DNA of 64,000 nt. Origin: JANJTB01 sp032027125. Lineage in GTDB: Bacteria; Bacteroidota; Ignavibacteria; Kapaibacteriales; UBA2268. The notes below the pieces were generated by a model that saw nothing but the letters and a program-made list of their open reading frames with translations, did no database searches and was not told the DNA's origin. Each line of letters begins with the position of its first letter. The stretch's first letter is position 1. The stretch covers positions 3,706,198-3,770,197 of the forward strand of contig JAVSMQ010000001.1 of NCBI GenBank assembly GCA_032027125.1, written 5' to 3'. Both the position numbers and the translations under genes were made by a program. Of the stretch, positions 1 to 9,426 are shown piece by piece.

Positions 1-50
1 AACCTGGATTGATAAAAAGTTCAATGTACTTCATAACAAGCCCTAAAATA

Positions 51-947
51 TTAGAAATTAATGTTAACTCCAACTTTAAATGTGTCAAACATAAAAGGAG
101 GTTCAGTCTCAATGGGCCAGTTCATGTTTTTTTGACGTAATTCGTAGAATCCGTAATTTAAAGCATTTTGGAGTATGAAATTTACGATTGGCACTGATGA
201 AGGGGATGACTTGCCGATTTCCTTTACAAATGTACTAAGCAGACCTGTACCCACACCTCTTAAAACCTCGCTGCCTGCCCAATACCAAAACATGTGTCTC
301 GGAAATACAATTGCTCTCTCGAAACCGGCGTTTATTCCGATATTTTCAGTAAATTTTACGTTGATAACTGCTTCTGTCTGTGTGCCGAATCTGAAAGCAT
401 CGCCTACATAATTCAGACTTTCCTGGTCGCCGGTTGTCATAGCCGAATCAAGGAATTCAAGTTTAGTCCATCCTATTCCATTTGAGGCAGCTAAAGCAAG
501 TTTCATTCCCGAACCCAGTTCGTATCCAAATCCGCTGCAACTGTTGAATCCGAATCTCCATGCTTCAGTCCTAACCTTAGAAAAATCTCCGGATTCTCTT
601 TTTGACGAATATTCTTTAATATTGCTTAGGAAAAAGTTTTCATGTTTATACTTATACACTGTTTCAGAATTGTTGTATTGACTGTTTTTCTCGTAACCCA
701 ATTCAATTCCTATAACATTTACAGGCGACAAACCGCCTTTGAAAGCATCTTTGTGATAAATAGGATTAGCAAATCCGTAAACCAAATCAATTCTGGGCTG
801 TCTGAGTTTATTGAATTCAATTATCTCCGACCAATTGATATAATCATCATCAGCTTCGTTTTTCACATTGGTGCTGTCTTCATCAGCCAGCAGGCTTGTC
901 ATTGTAAATATTGATACTAAAAGACAAATTTTTAAAAAACTCTTCAT
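51..947 (-). CDS. Probable outer-membrane or secreted protein, unknown function
   Basis: 298 residues. The N-terminus (MKSFLKICLLVSIFTMTS) is a clear Sec signal peptide with a hydrophobic core and cleavage expected near LLAD. The mature part alternates short polar and hydrophobic stretches, with many aromatic residues. It ends in ...KVGVNINF, a terminal Phe with alternating hydrophobics typical of outer-membrane beta-barrel C-termini. No catalytic motif was recognised. It probably sits in the outer membrane. It has no operon partner inside the window, and its downstream side is at the window edge. The barrel assignment is inference from composition and the last strand; the family is not recognised. 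Confidence 0.7.
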   Translation of the reverse strand: MKSFLKICLLVSIFTMTSLLADEDSTNVKNEADDDYINWSEIIEFNKLRQPRIDLVYGFANPIYHKDAFKGGLSPVNVIGIELGYEKNSQYNNSETVYKYKHENFFLSNIKEYSSKRESGDFSKVRTEAWRFGFNSCSGFGYELGSGMKLALAASNGIGWTKLEFLDSAMTTGDQESLNYVGDAFRFGTQTEAVINVKFTENIGINAGFERAIVFPRHMFWYWAGSEVLRGVGTGLLSTFVKEIGKSSPSSVPIVNFILQNALNYGFYELRQKNMNWPIETEPPFMFDTFKVGVNINF

Positions 948-1487
948 TGTAATCTCCGTTAATTGTTACTAAATTCACAATTGTTGATACGGTAGAATAA
1001 ATAATAAGTTACAAAATAATTCGATGTGTAGTAACAGGTGGCAGATGGGTTCTTTGAATTTCAAACTGAAACTCAAGAATTAGTGACTCTGAACTTGCAA
1101 TCAGTCCATGATTTCATAATTAACAGCCTGGATACTTCGCTATGGCTCCTAATGACAAGTTCTCTTGTAAATCGCTGTAATCAACTGCTAATCAAATACT
1201 TATTTCATTGTAAGCATTCTTTGAATTATTCGTTTCATTTCAGAATAACAAATTCCTGAGTTTGGTATCTGTCCCCCGCTGGCGGGGGCAGGGGGTGGAA
1301 ATTAATTCATGGATTCTTCGCTGCGCTCCTAATGACATCTCTAGTGGCTATACCACCGTAAGTTGCTGAATCACAAGCATTTATTTGTTTTCAAGAATCC
1401 AACCAATTAATCAAATGCTGCCGAAGAATAAGAATCAGGTTTTCATTTGTAAAATAATAAATGCTTGTATTGTTTCTTTTATATTTA
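948..1487. other. Intergenic region with dispersed repeat elements
   Basis: No convincing gene is seen. Positions 1082-1159 align by eye over their whole length with 42260-42338 in the same orientation, so this is a dispersed repeat of about 78 bp. A second copy of its 3' half lies at about 1306-1337. A GC-rich inverted repeat (cccccgctggcggggg) lies near 1271-1286. The last ~100 bases before 1487 belong to the 3' side of the IS110 element, whose exact end cannot be fixed because IS110 elements lack long terminal inverted repeats. Confidence 0.5.
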
Positions 1488-2795
1488 CTAAGCTGATACA
1501 AGTTTCATACCTAAATTGCTTGCTTTTTTATTTAATATGCGTATCAAATTTTTCTTATAACTTTCTTCATATTGTTTTAATCCTATTTCTACATATTCTA
1601 GACCCTTTGTTAGAAACAAATAATAAAGAACTGCAAGCTTTCTTGCGGTTGCTTTTATTGCGACTTTATGACCATGTTTACTTTTAAGTCGGTTATAAAA
1701 ACCTTTCAAGGCTAAATGTTTACTATTGGCAATACTTAAAGCTGATTCCCTAAATATTTGACCTGCCAATGTCTTGATTTTCCATTTTCCTCTCTTTTTG
1801 CTTTTACCTGACTGATTCATTCGTGGAGATAAACCTAAATAGCTTACAAAATGTTTATATGTTGGCCATCTACTCAAATCAGTTCCTAACTCAGAAACGA
1901 GTTTTAAGATTGTCTTATCACAAAAACCCGGCAATATTACTGCATTCTTTCCACCGTTTAATTGAACAAGTTGTGAATGTAAATTTTGTATTTTAGGTTG
2001 ATTATGACGAGCCGGATTAGGATTACTTTCAGGGGGAGCCGGTAGTTGCCTGGTTATTTCTGATAACAAAATTTCGATTCGTTTATCACAATCTAATATC
2101 TGTTTTTGGAAGAATTTGTATTCTTCATATGATTGCTCTAATAAAAAAATATATTCGCTTTTATAATTTCCGATTAGGGAGGATATTACTTCTAACTGTT
2201 TCTTGCTTTTGATTCTTGTATCACATAAATTCGATAATTTCTTAGCATCACGCTCACCGGAAAGGATTGCCTCTATGATTTTTATTCCGCTGACACCTTT
2301 TATATCGCTTATTACATTATGCAATTTGATATTCATTAATTCAAATGCACGTTGCATTCTTTGGATACAGGTTGATGACGAATCTACATGATTTTCTCGC
2401 TGTCTCATGTATGTACGTAATTCACGAATTGCATCCTTAGGTACAAATGAGGCCCGAAGCAAGCCGCAACTATGTATCTTTTGAAGCCAGCGACTATCCC
2501 GAAAATCTGTTTTATGATCACCTATGTTCTTGGCGTGGAGTCCATTTACAAGATATATTTCTATACCTACAGACTCTATCATATCATGCAAGGGTAACCA
2601 TAATACACCGGTTGCTTCCATTGCTACGCTAGTAATTTTTGAAGATTGTAAATACTTCACCAATTCTGCTAATGATTCAGTATATGTTGAAAATACTTTT
2701 ACAGTTTCACCATCTACTGATACGTGCATCTTTTCTGTGCCTATATCTATTCCGGCTGCATTACTACGGATTATAGGTAAACCAGATATTGACAT
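1488..2795 (-). mobile_element. IS110-family transposase (DEDD plus Transposase_20)
   Basis: 435 residues, full length for the family. The N-terminal RuvC-like DEDD domain shows GIDIGTEKMHVSVDG (first Asp), VAMEATGVLW (Glu) and HKTDFRDSRWL (the Asp pair). The C-terminal Transposase_20 domain has LPGFCDKTILKLVSELGTDL and YLGLSPRMNQSGKSKKRGK; the conserved Ser of this domain is the known nucleophile. IS110 enzymes cut and rejoin DNA guided by a bridge RNA encoded in the element's non-coding end. The reading frame is uninterrupted, so the element may be active. The orientation puts the possible RNA region at 2796-3000. Family identity is firm; activity is inferred. Confidence 0.95.
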
Positions 2796-3000
2796 TTGAA
2801 TTTATCCTTATATATATTTACAAAATATTGTAAGCCGAAAGTATAGTGCAAATCAAATGCTCCTAAGCGGGATAACTAAGCTATAAACCAGTTTCTCCAA
2901 ATTATCAGTGTTGACTTTCGGAATCAGCCTCAGAAACGGGTACTTTACTCCAGAAAAGTGCCGATCACGTTCTTACAACTATACAAAATTAACACTTTTT
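2796..3000 (-). ncRNA. Candidate bridge RNA / structured left end of the IS110 element
   Basis: This is the 5' non-coding flank of the IS110 transposase. Two inverted repeats are visible. The arms 2835-2842 and 2914-2921 (ACTTTCGG and its complement, 8 of 8) enclose 71 bases. The arms 2954-2960 and 2993-2999 (AAAAGTG/CACTTTT, 7 of 7) enclose 32 bases. Read on the minus strand this gives a short 5' stem-loop followed by a larger loop, directly ahead of the transposase. That is the general layout known for IS110-group bridge RNAs. The guide loops and the core dinucleotide were not identified. The RNA is inferred from position and stems only. Confidence 0.4.
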
Positions 3001-3127
3001 TGTCATTCCATTATTAGTTAAAATTTTTTAATGTCGCCTCAGAATGACAATTCCTGGAGATTGAGCCAGAAAAAAATGAACGTATCAGCCCTGCTGTATA
3101 GTCAGGGGAATTTCGAATAAGTTTCTT

Positions 3128-4312
3128 TTATTTTATGAAAGTTTTGATACCGGTTTGATTAAAATCATTCAAGGCATCAACCAGAGTTTTGTAATCCGAT
3201 AAATCATTAAATATCTGGCATGCAATTCTGAACCAAATTTTATCATCAAAAGCCATAAATGGAATTTCGATTTTATAATTTTCATAAAAGTACTTTCTCA
3301 GTTCCATAGTAGTATCGTGGCTGACTTTAATTTTATCCGATAGAAAATAAGTGGACATCACTGTATTCATCATTTCATCACACGAGTATGTCGCGAAATT
3401 TTTAAGTATTAAATCTTTTGCCTGGCAGTTTAATGTGCGGTTATATTCAAGGATTTCGATTCCACCCATTTCATGATAGAAATCAACAGCATCGGCAGTA
3501 GCAATCCATGCTGTTAAGTCCTTGGTACCCTGCCACTCAAATTCAGCTCTGAAACCCATACCGTAAAATAATGATATACTTAACGGGTGAATATCGTTTA
3601 AATATTTGTCACTAACATATAAAAAGGCTGACCCTTTGGGTGCGTACAGCCATTTATGATTGTTGCTTGTGTAGAAGTCGTACTTCGCTGCGGATAAATC
3701 AAGTTCGGTACAGCCAATACCATGAGCACCGTCAACAACAGATATAATATTATGTAATGCAAATAATTCCGATAGTTTGTCAATCGGGAAAAGTAAAGCA
3801 GTAGATGAGGAAATTGAATCTATTAACGCAATGATAGTTTTGTTTGAAATTGATTCGGTAAATGTATCAAGTATTATGTCATCATTCGCCGGATAGGGGA
3901 TAGAGACAAGTTTAAGAGAAATGTCCGAGAATTTTTCGTAATATTTCAAGGCATTAACAACTGCGGGATAGGTATGATTTGTATAAAGTATTTCACCGCT
4001 CATCTTTTTTTGAAATATCAAATAATGAAGTACGGAATTAACTGCAGTAGTAGCATTTTCAACAAAAGCTAAATTGTCAGGTTTAGCTTTAACAAGGATT
4101 GATAATTTTGAGTTTGCAATATTAAGCAGATTTCTTGAATGTTCAATAATAAAACTTACCGGATTTTTTTCCATAAAATCTGAATACCATCTTTGTGCTT
4201 CCAACACTTTTTTGGGTGCAGCACCGAAAGAACCGTTATTCAAAAACACAATATTTGAATCTAAGTTCCATAAATGTTTTATAGAATTACCGTAAATTAT
4301 ATTATTTGTCAT
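3128..4312 (-). CDS. Class V aminotransferase (isopenicillin N epimerase-like PLP enzyme)
   Basis: 394 residues. Fold type I PLP enzyme of the class V aminotransferase / cysteine desulfurase superfamily. FLNNGSFGAAPKKV near the N-terminus is the usual entry motif. ENATTAVNSVL provides the cofactor phosphate loop. VVDGAHGIG carries the Asp that pairs with the pyridine nitrogen. SNNHKWLYAPKGSAFL carries the Schiff-base Lys. The overall layout, including WQGTKD, matches the isopenicillin N epimerase-like subgroup, whose members act on varied amino compounds, so the substrate cannot be read. It is a single gene between the IS110 element and an AT-rich spacer. Confidence 0.85.
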   Translation of the reverse strand: MTNNIIYGNSIKHLWNLDSNIVFLNNGSFGAAPKKVLEAQRWYSDFMEKNPVSFIIEHSRNLLNIANSKLSILVKAKPDNLAFVENATTAVNSVLHYLIFQKKMSGEILYTNHTYPAVVNALKYYEKFSDISLKLVSIPYPANDDIILDTFTESISNKTIIALIDSISSSTALLFPIDKLSELFALHNIISVVDGAHGIGCTELDLSAAKYDFYTSNNHKWLYAPKGSAFLYVSDKYLNDIHPLSISLFYGMGFRAEFEWQGTKDLTAWIATADAVDFYHEMGGIEILEYNRTLNCQAKDLILKNFATYSCDEMMNTVMSTYFLSDKIKVSHDTTMELRKYFYENYKIEIPFMAFDDKIWFRIACQIFNDLSDYKTLVDALNDFNQTGIKTFIK

Positions 4313-4494
4313 GGGGTTCCCGAAATGTTTAACGACAATTATTAAAAAAAATAATTTTATAAATTTTTCAAAGTTATTGATTTAATCAATAGTTTTGATG
4401 ATTTTCTACAATTAAATTCCTTTTAAATTGAATTTATTAAGTTTGTGAAATATACAATTGTTTATGATAGGAATTATTTGAAAAGCAGTAAAGT

Positions 4495-4842
4495 TCAAAA
4501 TTTTTCACCTTTACCCTCAAGAAAAATCCTTTTCCCCTCAATAGTAAGAAGCTTGGTTTGGACGGATTCTCCGAGATTAATATTACGGGCATTTGCATAA
4601 TTAAATAATGCAATCAAAACATCAGCAGCTTCATCCTCAAATCTATCCGGCGAAATAACTTTTCCTTTCCATGACTTTTTTTCAAGATTAGCAAGTTCAC
4701 CTGCTTCTCCATTCAGTTCAAGACAAAAAAACTCAGGAGGACGCTTATCGAAACAATCATTTTGATAAGCGTCAAAACCCAATTGAATTTTGTTAAGACT
4801 TTCATTGAGTCCGTCAAGTAGTAATAGAAGGCTTTCAGGCAT
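4495..4842 (-). CDS. MazG-like nucleotide pyrophosphohydrolase
   Basis: 115 residues, the size of single-domain MazG-like proteins. ELNGEAGEL and DEAADVLIALFNYA give the EXXE...EXXD metal-binding motif of the all-alpha NTP pyrophosphatase superfamily, which hydrolyses (d)NTPs to NMP and pyrophosphate. A basic KKSWKGK lies between the two halves. Its start is 4 nt past the stop of the response regulator upstream, so the two are probably co-transcribed. A house-cleaning role is the usual one; the substrate is unknown. Confidence 0.8.
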   Translation of the reverse strand: MPESLLLLLDGLNESLNKIQLGFDAYQNDCFDKRPPEFFCLELNGEAGELANLEKKSWKGKVISPDRFEDEAADVLIALFNYANARNINLGESVQTKLLTIEGKRIFLEGKGEKF

Positions 4843-4846
4843 AATA

Positions 4847-5530
4847 TTATTCTTCGGCAGCTACTTCTCTTAATCTGTATCCGACTCCCCGAATACTCTG
4901 AACTAATGGTTTCTCGCCATCCTGTTCAATTTTTGAACGAAGCCGTTTTACATAAACATCTATAATATTAGATTCGGGGTCGAAGTTGTGTTTCCATACA
5001 TGTTGGGTAATAGTACTGCGGCTCAGAATCCTGTTTTTATTTCGAAGCATATACTCAAGCAATGCGTATTCTTTTGTTGTCAGCTCAATTTCTCTGCCCT
5101 GACGATATGCAAGATGGGAAACTGTATCAAGAATCAGGTCTCCGGCTCTGAGTTTTGTGCTTTTTTCAGGGCTTGACCTGCGTAAAATTGACCGGAGGCG
5201 TGCTGCAAGCTCATCAAATGAGAAAGGTTTGGGTAGATAATCATCTGCACCAAGATCCAGACCTGCAACTCTGTCTTCAACATTTGCGCGGGCAGTAAGC
5301 ATAATTACAGGAGTTGAAATTCCTGAGTCTCTCATTTCTTTCAGAAGTGTAAAACCGTCTTTTCCAGGAAGCATTACATCAAGTACTATGGCATCGAAAT
5401 GATTATTCATCAACATTTCCAATCCACTTATACCGTCATAAGCTATTTCTACAATATAACGCTCTTCTTCAAGACCGTGCTTGATAAAATTTGCAACTTT
5501 TCTCTCATCCTCAACAACAAGAACTCTCAT
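4847..5530 (-). CDS. OmpR/PhoB-family response regulator
   Basis: 227 residues. The receiver domain (about 1-115) has the acidic pocket VVEDE, the phospho-acceptor Asp in DAIVLDVMLPGKDG, the Thr in VIMLTAR and the Lys in LPKPFSFDEL. The C-terminal winged helix (about 130-225) has LTTKEYALLEYML, VWKHNFDPESNIIDVYVKRL and the closing IRGVGYRL. The start is supported by GGAGATAAT just upstream. No histidine kinase gene is adjacent; the next gene downstream encodes a MazG-like enzyme and upstream is a spacer of 447 nt. It is therefore an orphan regulator in this window, and its partner kinase must be elsewhere. Confidence 0.95.
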   Translation of the reverse strand: MRVLVVEDERKVANFIKHGLEEERYIVEIAYDGISGLEMLMNNHFDAIVLDVMLPGKDGFTLLKEMRDSGISTPVIMLTARANVEDRVAGLDLGADDYLPKPFSFDELAARLRSILRRSSPEKSTKLRAGDLILDTVSHLAYRQGREIELTTKEYALLEYMLRNKNRILSRSTITQHVWKHNFDPESNIIDVYVKRLRSKIEQDGEKPLVQSIRGVGYRLREVAAEE

Positions 5531-5977
5531 ATTATCTCCGCAATAAAATTATTTACAAACATTTTATTTTCCAAAATATAACCGATGAATTAACAACAAC
5601 AATCAGACAAATTCATTATCAATAATCGTTTTTGAGATATAGGCTCAATACAATGATATGAACTTATTAACTGTAAAATGCCGGGTTTTATTCTAAAATT
5701 CAATTTTTATAATACTTTGTTAAAATTATACATAATTTATTTCTCCAAAATATTGAATTTAATCTGTTTTTCATAATTTTTTAACAAAAAAAATTAATTA
5801 ATTCTGTTTTTTTAATAAAATTATAACAAAATTAAAATTTTGCCTCTTGATGAATCAGCATTTGTTCAGAATAATAGAATTTAAATAATAAACTTGTATG
5901 AAATAAAATATGGCAAGATTACCTCCGAATATTAACCAGAGGTAATCTTACAAAATCGAGTCAAAGAATTCTTTCAA
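5531..5977. other. AT-rich spacer, no gene seen
   Basis: 447 bases, mostly A and T, with no supported reading frame. Apart from the hairpin at 5915-5949, I see nothing specific. It presumably holds the promoter of the response regulator gene. Confidence 0.5.
5915..5949 (-). terminator. Hairpin downstream of the DUF3127 gene
   Basis: Perfect 11-bp arms (AAGATTACCTC and its complement) with a 13-base loop, about 30 bases past the stop codon at 5978. The minus-strand continuation has a short T-rich run, so it may be an intrinsic terminator. Confidence 0.5.
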
Positions 5978-6334
5978 TCAAAACGGGACATCTTTATCGT
6001 CAGGAACAACTAAATTGTCATCGAATGGTTTGAGATTATAATCGTCAATTTTTTCGATTCTCCATGCATCAAGTGTATTGAAATAGTTTATGTTTCCCTC
6101 TTTTTCCCATTTTCTGCCTTTGATGTTGAAATTAACTTTAACCATATCATTCAATTGAAACATATCCAAAATAGAGCATCTGTCCTGAGTAAGCTGAAAC
6201 TTAATAAAATCGCTGAATTGATTCCCGCTGAAATTAGTTGTAACTTCCAAAACAAAATCGCGTTTACGAAAATTTTCATTCATTTGCTGAAATTCGTACT
6301 TTTCTGTTAATTTTCCGGTAAGTTCAAAAACCAT
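5978..6334 (-). CDS. DUF3127 protein, predicted single-stranded DNA binding OB-fold
   Basis: 118 residues. The layout (VFELTGKLTEKYEFQ, KRDFVLEV near residue 25, KVNFNIKGRKWEKEG near 75, WRIEKI near 98) is that of the DUF3127 family, common in Bacteroidota and predicted to be a small OB-fold protein. The C-terminus is acidic and ends PDDKDVPF, which resembles the DDDIPF tip by which SSB recruits partner enzymes. Its position 27 nt downstream of hutI on the same strand looks incidental. The family assignment is good; the function is not known experimentally. Confidence 0.75.
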   Translation of the reverse strand: MVFELTGKLTEKYEFQQMNENFRKRDFVLEVTTNFSGNQFSDFIKFQLTQDRCSILDMFQLNDMVKVNFNIKGRKWEKEGNINYFNTLDAWRIEKIDDYNLKPFDDNLVVPDDKDVPF

Positions 6335-6361
6335 AATTTACTCTATATAATAATTAATAAA

Positions 6362-7618
6362 TCAGTTAATATCAAATTTTTTACCTTTTATCCAGGTTTC
6401 CACTACATGATTAATACCAAAATGGTACATTATATCAGTATAGGATTTACAATTATATACTGCAAAATCAGCATCTTTGCCTATTTCCAGACTGCCTTTT
6501 TTGTCAGAGATTTCAAGTGAAAAGGCTCCGTTGATTGTAGCGGCTGAGATTGCTTCTTCGGCAGACATTCTCATATTAATTACAGCCAATGACATAATAA
6601 GCTGCATATTCTCAGTATAGCATGAACCGGGATTAGTATCTGTGGCGATTGCTGTAATTAACCCCATATCTATAATCTTGCGTGCATCAGCATAAGGCAT
6701 ACGTATAAAATATGCGGTACCCGGCAGTAGACATGCTACGGTTCCTGCTGATTTCATGGCACTCAGACTTTTACCGGATACAAAAAGCAGGTGGTCTGCA
6801 GAGAGACAACCGGTATCGGCAGCAAGCATTCCTGCAGAAACATCAGCCATCTCATCAGCATGAAGACGTACTTTTAAACCATATTTCTTTGCTGTTTCAA
6901 GTATCTTTCTGCCTTCATCAACTGTATAATAACCTTCGTCAACAAATGCATCGCAGTAGTCAGCAAGCTCTAACCGTGATACTTCAGGAATCATAACATT
7001 ACACAGCAAGTCTATATATTCCTCTCTGTTATCGCGGTATTCCGGCGGGAAATCATGAGCACCCAGAAAAGTTGCTCTAATTTCGCATGGCAGAAAATTC
7101 TTCAGCATTCTAATTGCTTTAAGCTGGTTGAGTTCACCCTCAAGGTTAAGGCTGTATCCGCTTTTTATCTCCAGTGAAGTTGTGCCGTGTCTGATGGCAG
7201 AAATTGCAAGTTTTTTTCCGTTTTCAAATAATTCATCAATTGTAGCCGACCGGGTTGCTTTAACTGTCGTAAGTATTCCGCCGCCATCATCTGCGATTTG
7301 TTTGTAGGTAGCTCCGCGGAGTCTTCTGCCGAATTCACCTGAACGGTCACCTGCAAAAACTATATGAGTATGACTGTCAACAAATCCTGGCAGAATTGTT
7401 TTTCCTTCTGCATAAATTATTTTGTCCGGTATAATTGTATGTGAATTTAAAAGTCTTTCGGCTTCTTCATCAGTACCGAGCCATTCGATTTTATCACCAA
7501 AAAGCATAGCACCGTTTTTGATTTCGCCGATTTCGTTCATCTTGCTGTCGGCTTTATAATTTAAACCATTAGTATCAACCGTAACAAGAGATGATATATT
7601 TCTAAAAAGTATTTTCAT
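6362..7618 (-). CDS. hutI: Imidazolonepropionase
   Basis: 418 residues, the usual length. HutI opens the ring of 4-imidazolone-5-propanoate to N-formimino-L-glutamate, the third step of histidine degradation. Metal and substrate motifs of the amidohydrolase fold are visible: ILPGFVDSHTHIVFAG, GRRLRGATYKQIADDGGGI (substrate loop), VRLHADEMAD and AIATDTNPGS. No hutH, hutU or hutG gene lies nearby, so the pathway is scattered or completed elsewhere. It is cytoplasmic. Confidence is high from the whole-length match to family motifs. Confidence 0.95.
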   Translation of the reverse strand: MKILFRNISSLVTVDTNGLNYKADSKMNEIGEIKNGAMLFGDKIEWLGTDEEAERLLNSHTIIPDKIIYAEGKTILPGFVDSHTHIVFAGDRSGEFGRRLRGATYKQIADDGGGILTTVKATRSATIDELFENGKKLAISAIRHGTTSLEIKSGYSLNLEGELNQLKAIRMLKNFLPCEIRATFLGAHDFPPEYRDNREEYIDLLCNVMIPEVSRLELADYCDAFVDEGYYTVDEGRKILETAKKYGLKVRLHADEMADVSAGMLAADTGCLSADHLLFVSGKSLSAMKSAGTVACLLPGTAYFIRMPYADARKIIDMGLITAIATDTNPGSCYTENMQLIMSLAVINMRMSAEEAISAATINGAFSLEISDKKGSLEIGKDADFAVYNCKSYTDIMYHFGINHVVETWIKGKKFDIN

Positions 7619-7786
7619 ATTTCATTTAATAGTTCAAACAAGTGAGTATTCTGACGCATTTTTAGTGTTTAAATTTATAAAAATAATAAAATTTGCAAAA
7701 AAAGCAAAAAAAATATAATAAATATTTGGAAATTATCTCTTATTTATTTGAATTTGTATCGTGTTTATAAACAAATTTGAAAAAAT

Positions 7787-9238
7787 GTGAATTGGTTAGA
7801 ATATAATGATGCCTTTTATGATGACGACAACTTCGACAGTATGGAGGAGAAGGTTCGTCATTACCAGAAAATTATCCGCAACCCGGCTAAGAGCAAGAAG
7901 GAGTGGCCCGGTATTGATGTAATTGAATCTTTAGTTGATTATTGCATAACTACCGAAAGATTCAAGGATGCTCTTGAGTTTTGCGTGATTTGGCTTGTTT
8001 ATCTGCCAGATTCTGCCGATGCTTACCACAAAAGAGCGGTTATATTATCCCAATTGAACAGTCCCCATGATGCTATGCTGTCTGTTGACCAATCAATTCG
8101 TTTAGACCCGGTCAATAAAGAGACTTTGCTTACTAAAGCGTTGATTTATGAACAATTGGGTGATATCAGAGCGGGTTTATCTATCATAGATGCTATACTT
8201 AAGGATGATCCGGGTAATGAGGATGCATTATTCAGAAAAGCAATGCTCCTTCAGTCATTATATAAAAGTGACCAGGCACTTGATATTTTGCTGTATCTTG
8301 AAAATGTTGACTATAACGCGGAAGAAGTATATCAGGAACTGGCACATTGCTACCACATGCTGTATGATTACGAAAAATCTGCAATTTATTACGAGAAAGC
8401 TCTGGATATAAATCCTTATGACTATTTGATATGGTACAATTACGGAGTGATGTTCGGTCACAAAGGAGCTATTTACCGTTCGATTGACTGTTATAAGACT
8501 GTCCTTGCAATTCAGGAAGATTTTCAGCCTGCTTTATTCAATCTGGGAAATGCTTATGCGGTATCTTCGAGGCTTGTTGAAGCTATTGAAACATATTCGG
8601 CAATACTGACAAAAACACCTGACGATATCGAAACACTTTTTAATCTGGCAAGCACTTTTGCCGATAACAGACAGTTTTTAAGCGGAATTGATTATTATTC
8701 AAAAGTTATCAAATTAGAGCCTACACATCATCAGGCTTACTTCGGCAGAGGTTACTGTTTTGATGCAATAGATAATTTTACTAATGCGTTGGATGATTAT
8801 AATGCAGCACTTCAATTTACACCAAGTTCCAAAGTCATTCTTCAGGCAAAAGCCGACCTCCTGTACAATATCGGCAAAATCAAAGAATCACTCGGCGTTT
8901 ATCTGCAGGCATTGGAACTCGACCCGCATAACGAACATAGTTTATTTGATGCTGCTTATGTTTACTACGAACTAAATGACCTTGATAATGCTGAATTGTA
9001 TGTTATGAATCTGCTGGATGTTACATATTCTTATTCCGATGCATGGTATCTGCTGGCTAAAATACATATTGGCAGGTCGAATGAAAAGAAAGCGGTTAAG
9101 TGTCTTCTCGAGGCACTGCGGTTAGATTCAACTAAATATGATGATTTCACTGCCGAATTTCCCGAAATTGTAAAAGATTTTAAAAGCTTTAAAAATCTGA
9201 TTGATAAAAGTATCATTCCCAAAAAATCATTTTTCTGA
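7787..9238 (+). CDS. Tetratricopeptide-repeat protein
   Basis: 483 residues made almost entirely of tandem 34-residue TPR units from about residue 60 to 450 (for example ADAYHKRAVILSQL, ALFNLGNAYAVSSRLVEA, AYFGRGYCFDAIDNFTNALD). There is no signal peptide or membrane segment, so it is likely a cytoplasmic scaffold. The GTG start at 7787 is the first in frame; a later ATG at 7838 is possible and neither has a strong ribosome site. TPR proteins of this size with an acidic N-terminal segment are common in Bacteroidota and relatives; the partners cannot be read from sequence. Confidence 0.85.
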   Translation: MNWLEYNDAFYDDDNFDSMEEKVRHYQKIIRNPAKSKKEWPGIDVIESLVDYCITTERFKDALEFCVIWLVYLPDSADAYHKRAVILSQLNSPHDAMLSVDQSIRLDPVNKETLLTKALIYEQLGDIRAGLSIIDAILKDDPGNEDALFRKAMLLQSLYKSDQALDILLYLENVDYNAEEVYQELAHCYHMLYDYEKSAIYYEKALDINPYDYLIWYNYGVMFGHKGAIYRSIDCYKTVLAIQEDFQPALFNLGNAYAVSSRLVEAIETYSAILTKTPDDIETLFNLASTFADNRQFLSGIDYYSKVIKLEPTHHQAYFGRGYCFDAIDNFTNALDDYNAALQFTPSSKVILQAKADLLYNIGKIKESLGVYLQALELDPHNEHSLFDAAYVYYELNDLDNAELYVMNLLDVTYSYSDAWYLLAKIHIGRSNEKKAVKCLLEALRLDSTKYDDFTAEFPEIVKDFKSFKNLIDKSIIPKKSFF

Positions 9239-9301
9239 TTTTTAAATAATTCCGAAAAAGTCTGTTAAAGAAAGTATTTATTTATTCTAATTTTACATGA
9301 A

Positions 9302-9381
9302 TGTCACACTGAGCGAAGTCGAAGTGTGATAGATGCCTTAATTACAGGTTATTTCAGTCTTCGACTTCGCTCAGACTGACA
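9302..9381. terminator. Large inverted repeat between convergent genes
   Basis: Arms 9302-9324 and 9359-9381 are complementary at 21 of 23 positions around a 34-base loop. It lies between the ends of the TPR gene (+) and the flippase gene (-), so it could act as a bidirectional terminator. The GAGCGAAGTCGAAG-type arms resemble other dispersed palindromes in the window, so it may also be a mobile repeat. Confidence 0.55.
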
Positions 9382-9426
9382 ATACAAACATGATTACTTT
9401 TTCAACAGATTGGTAAGATTTTTTCT

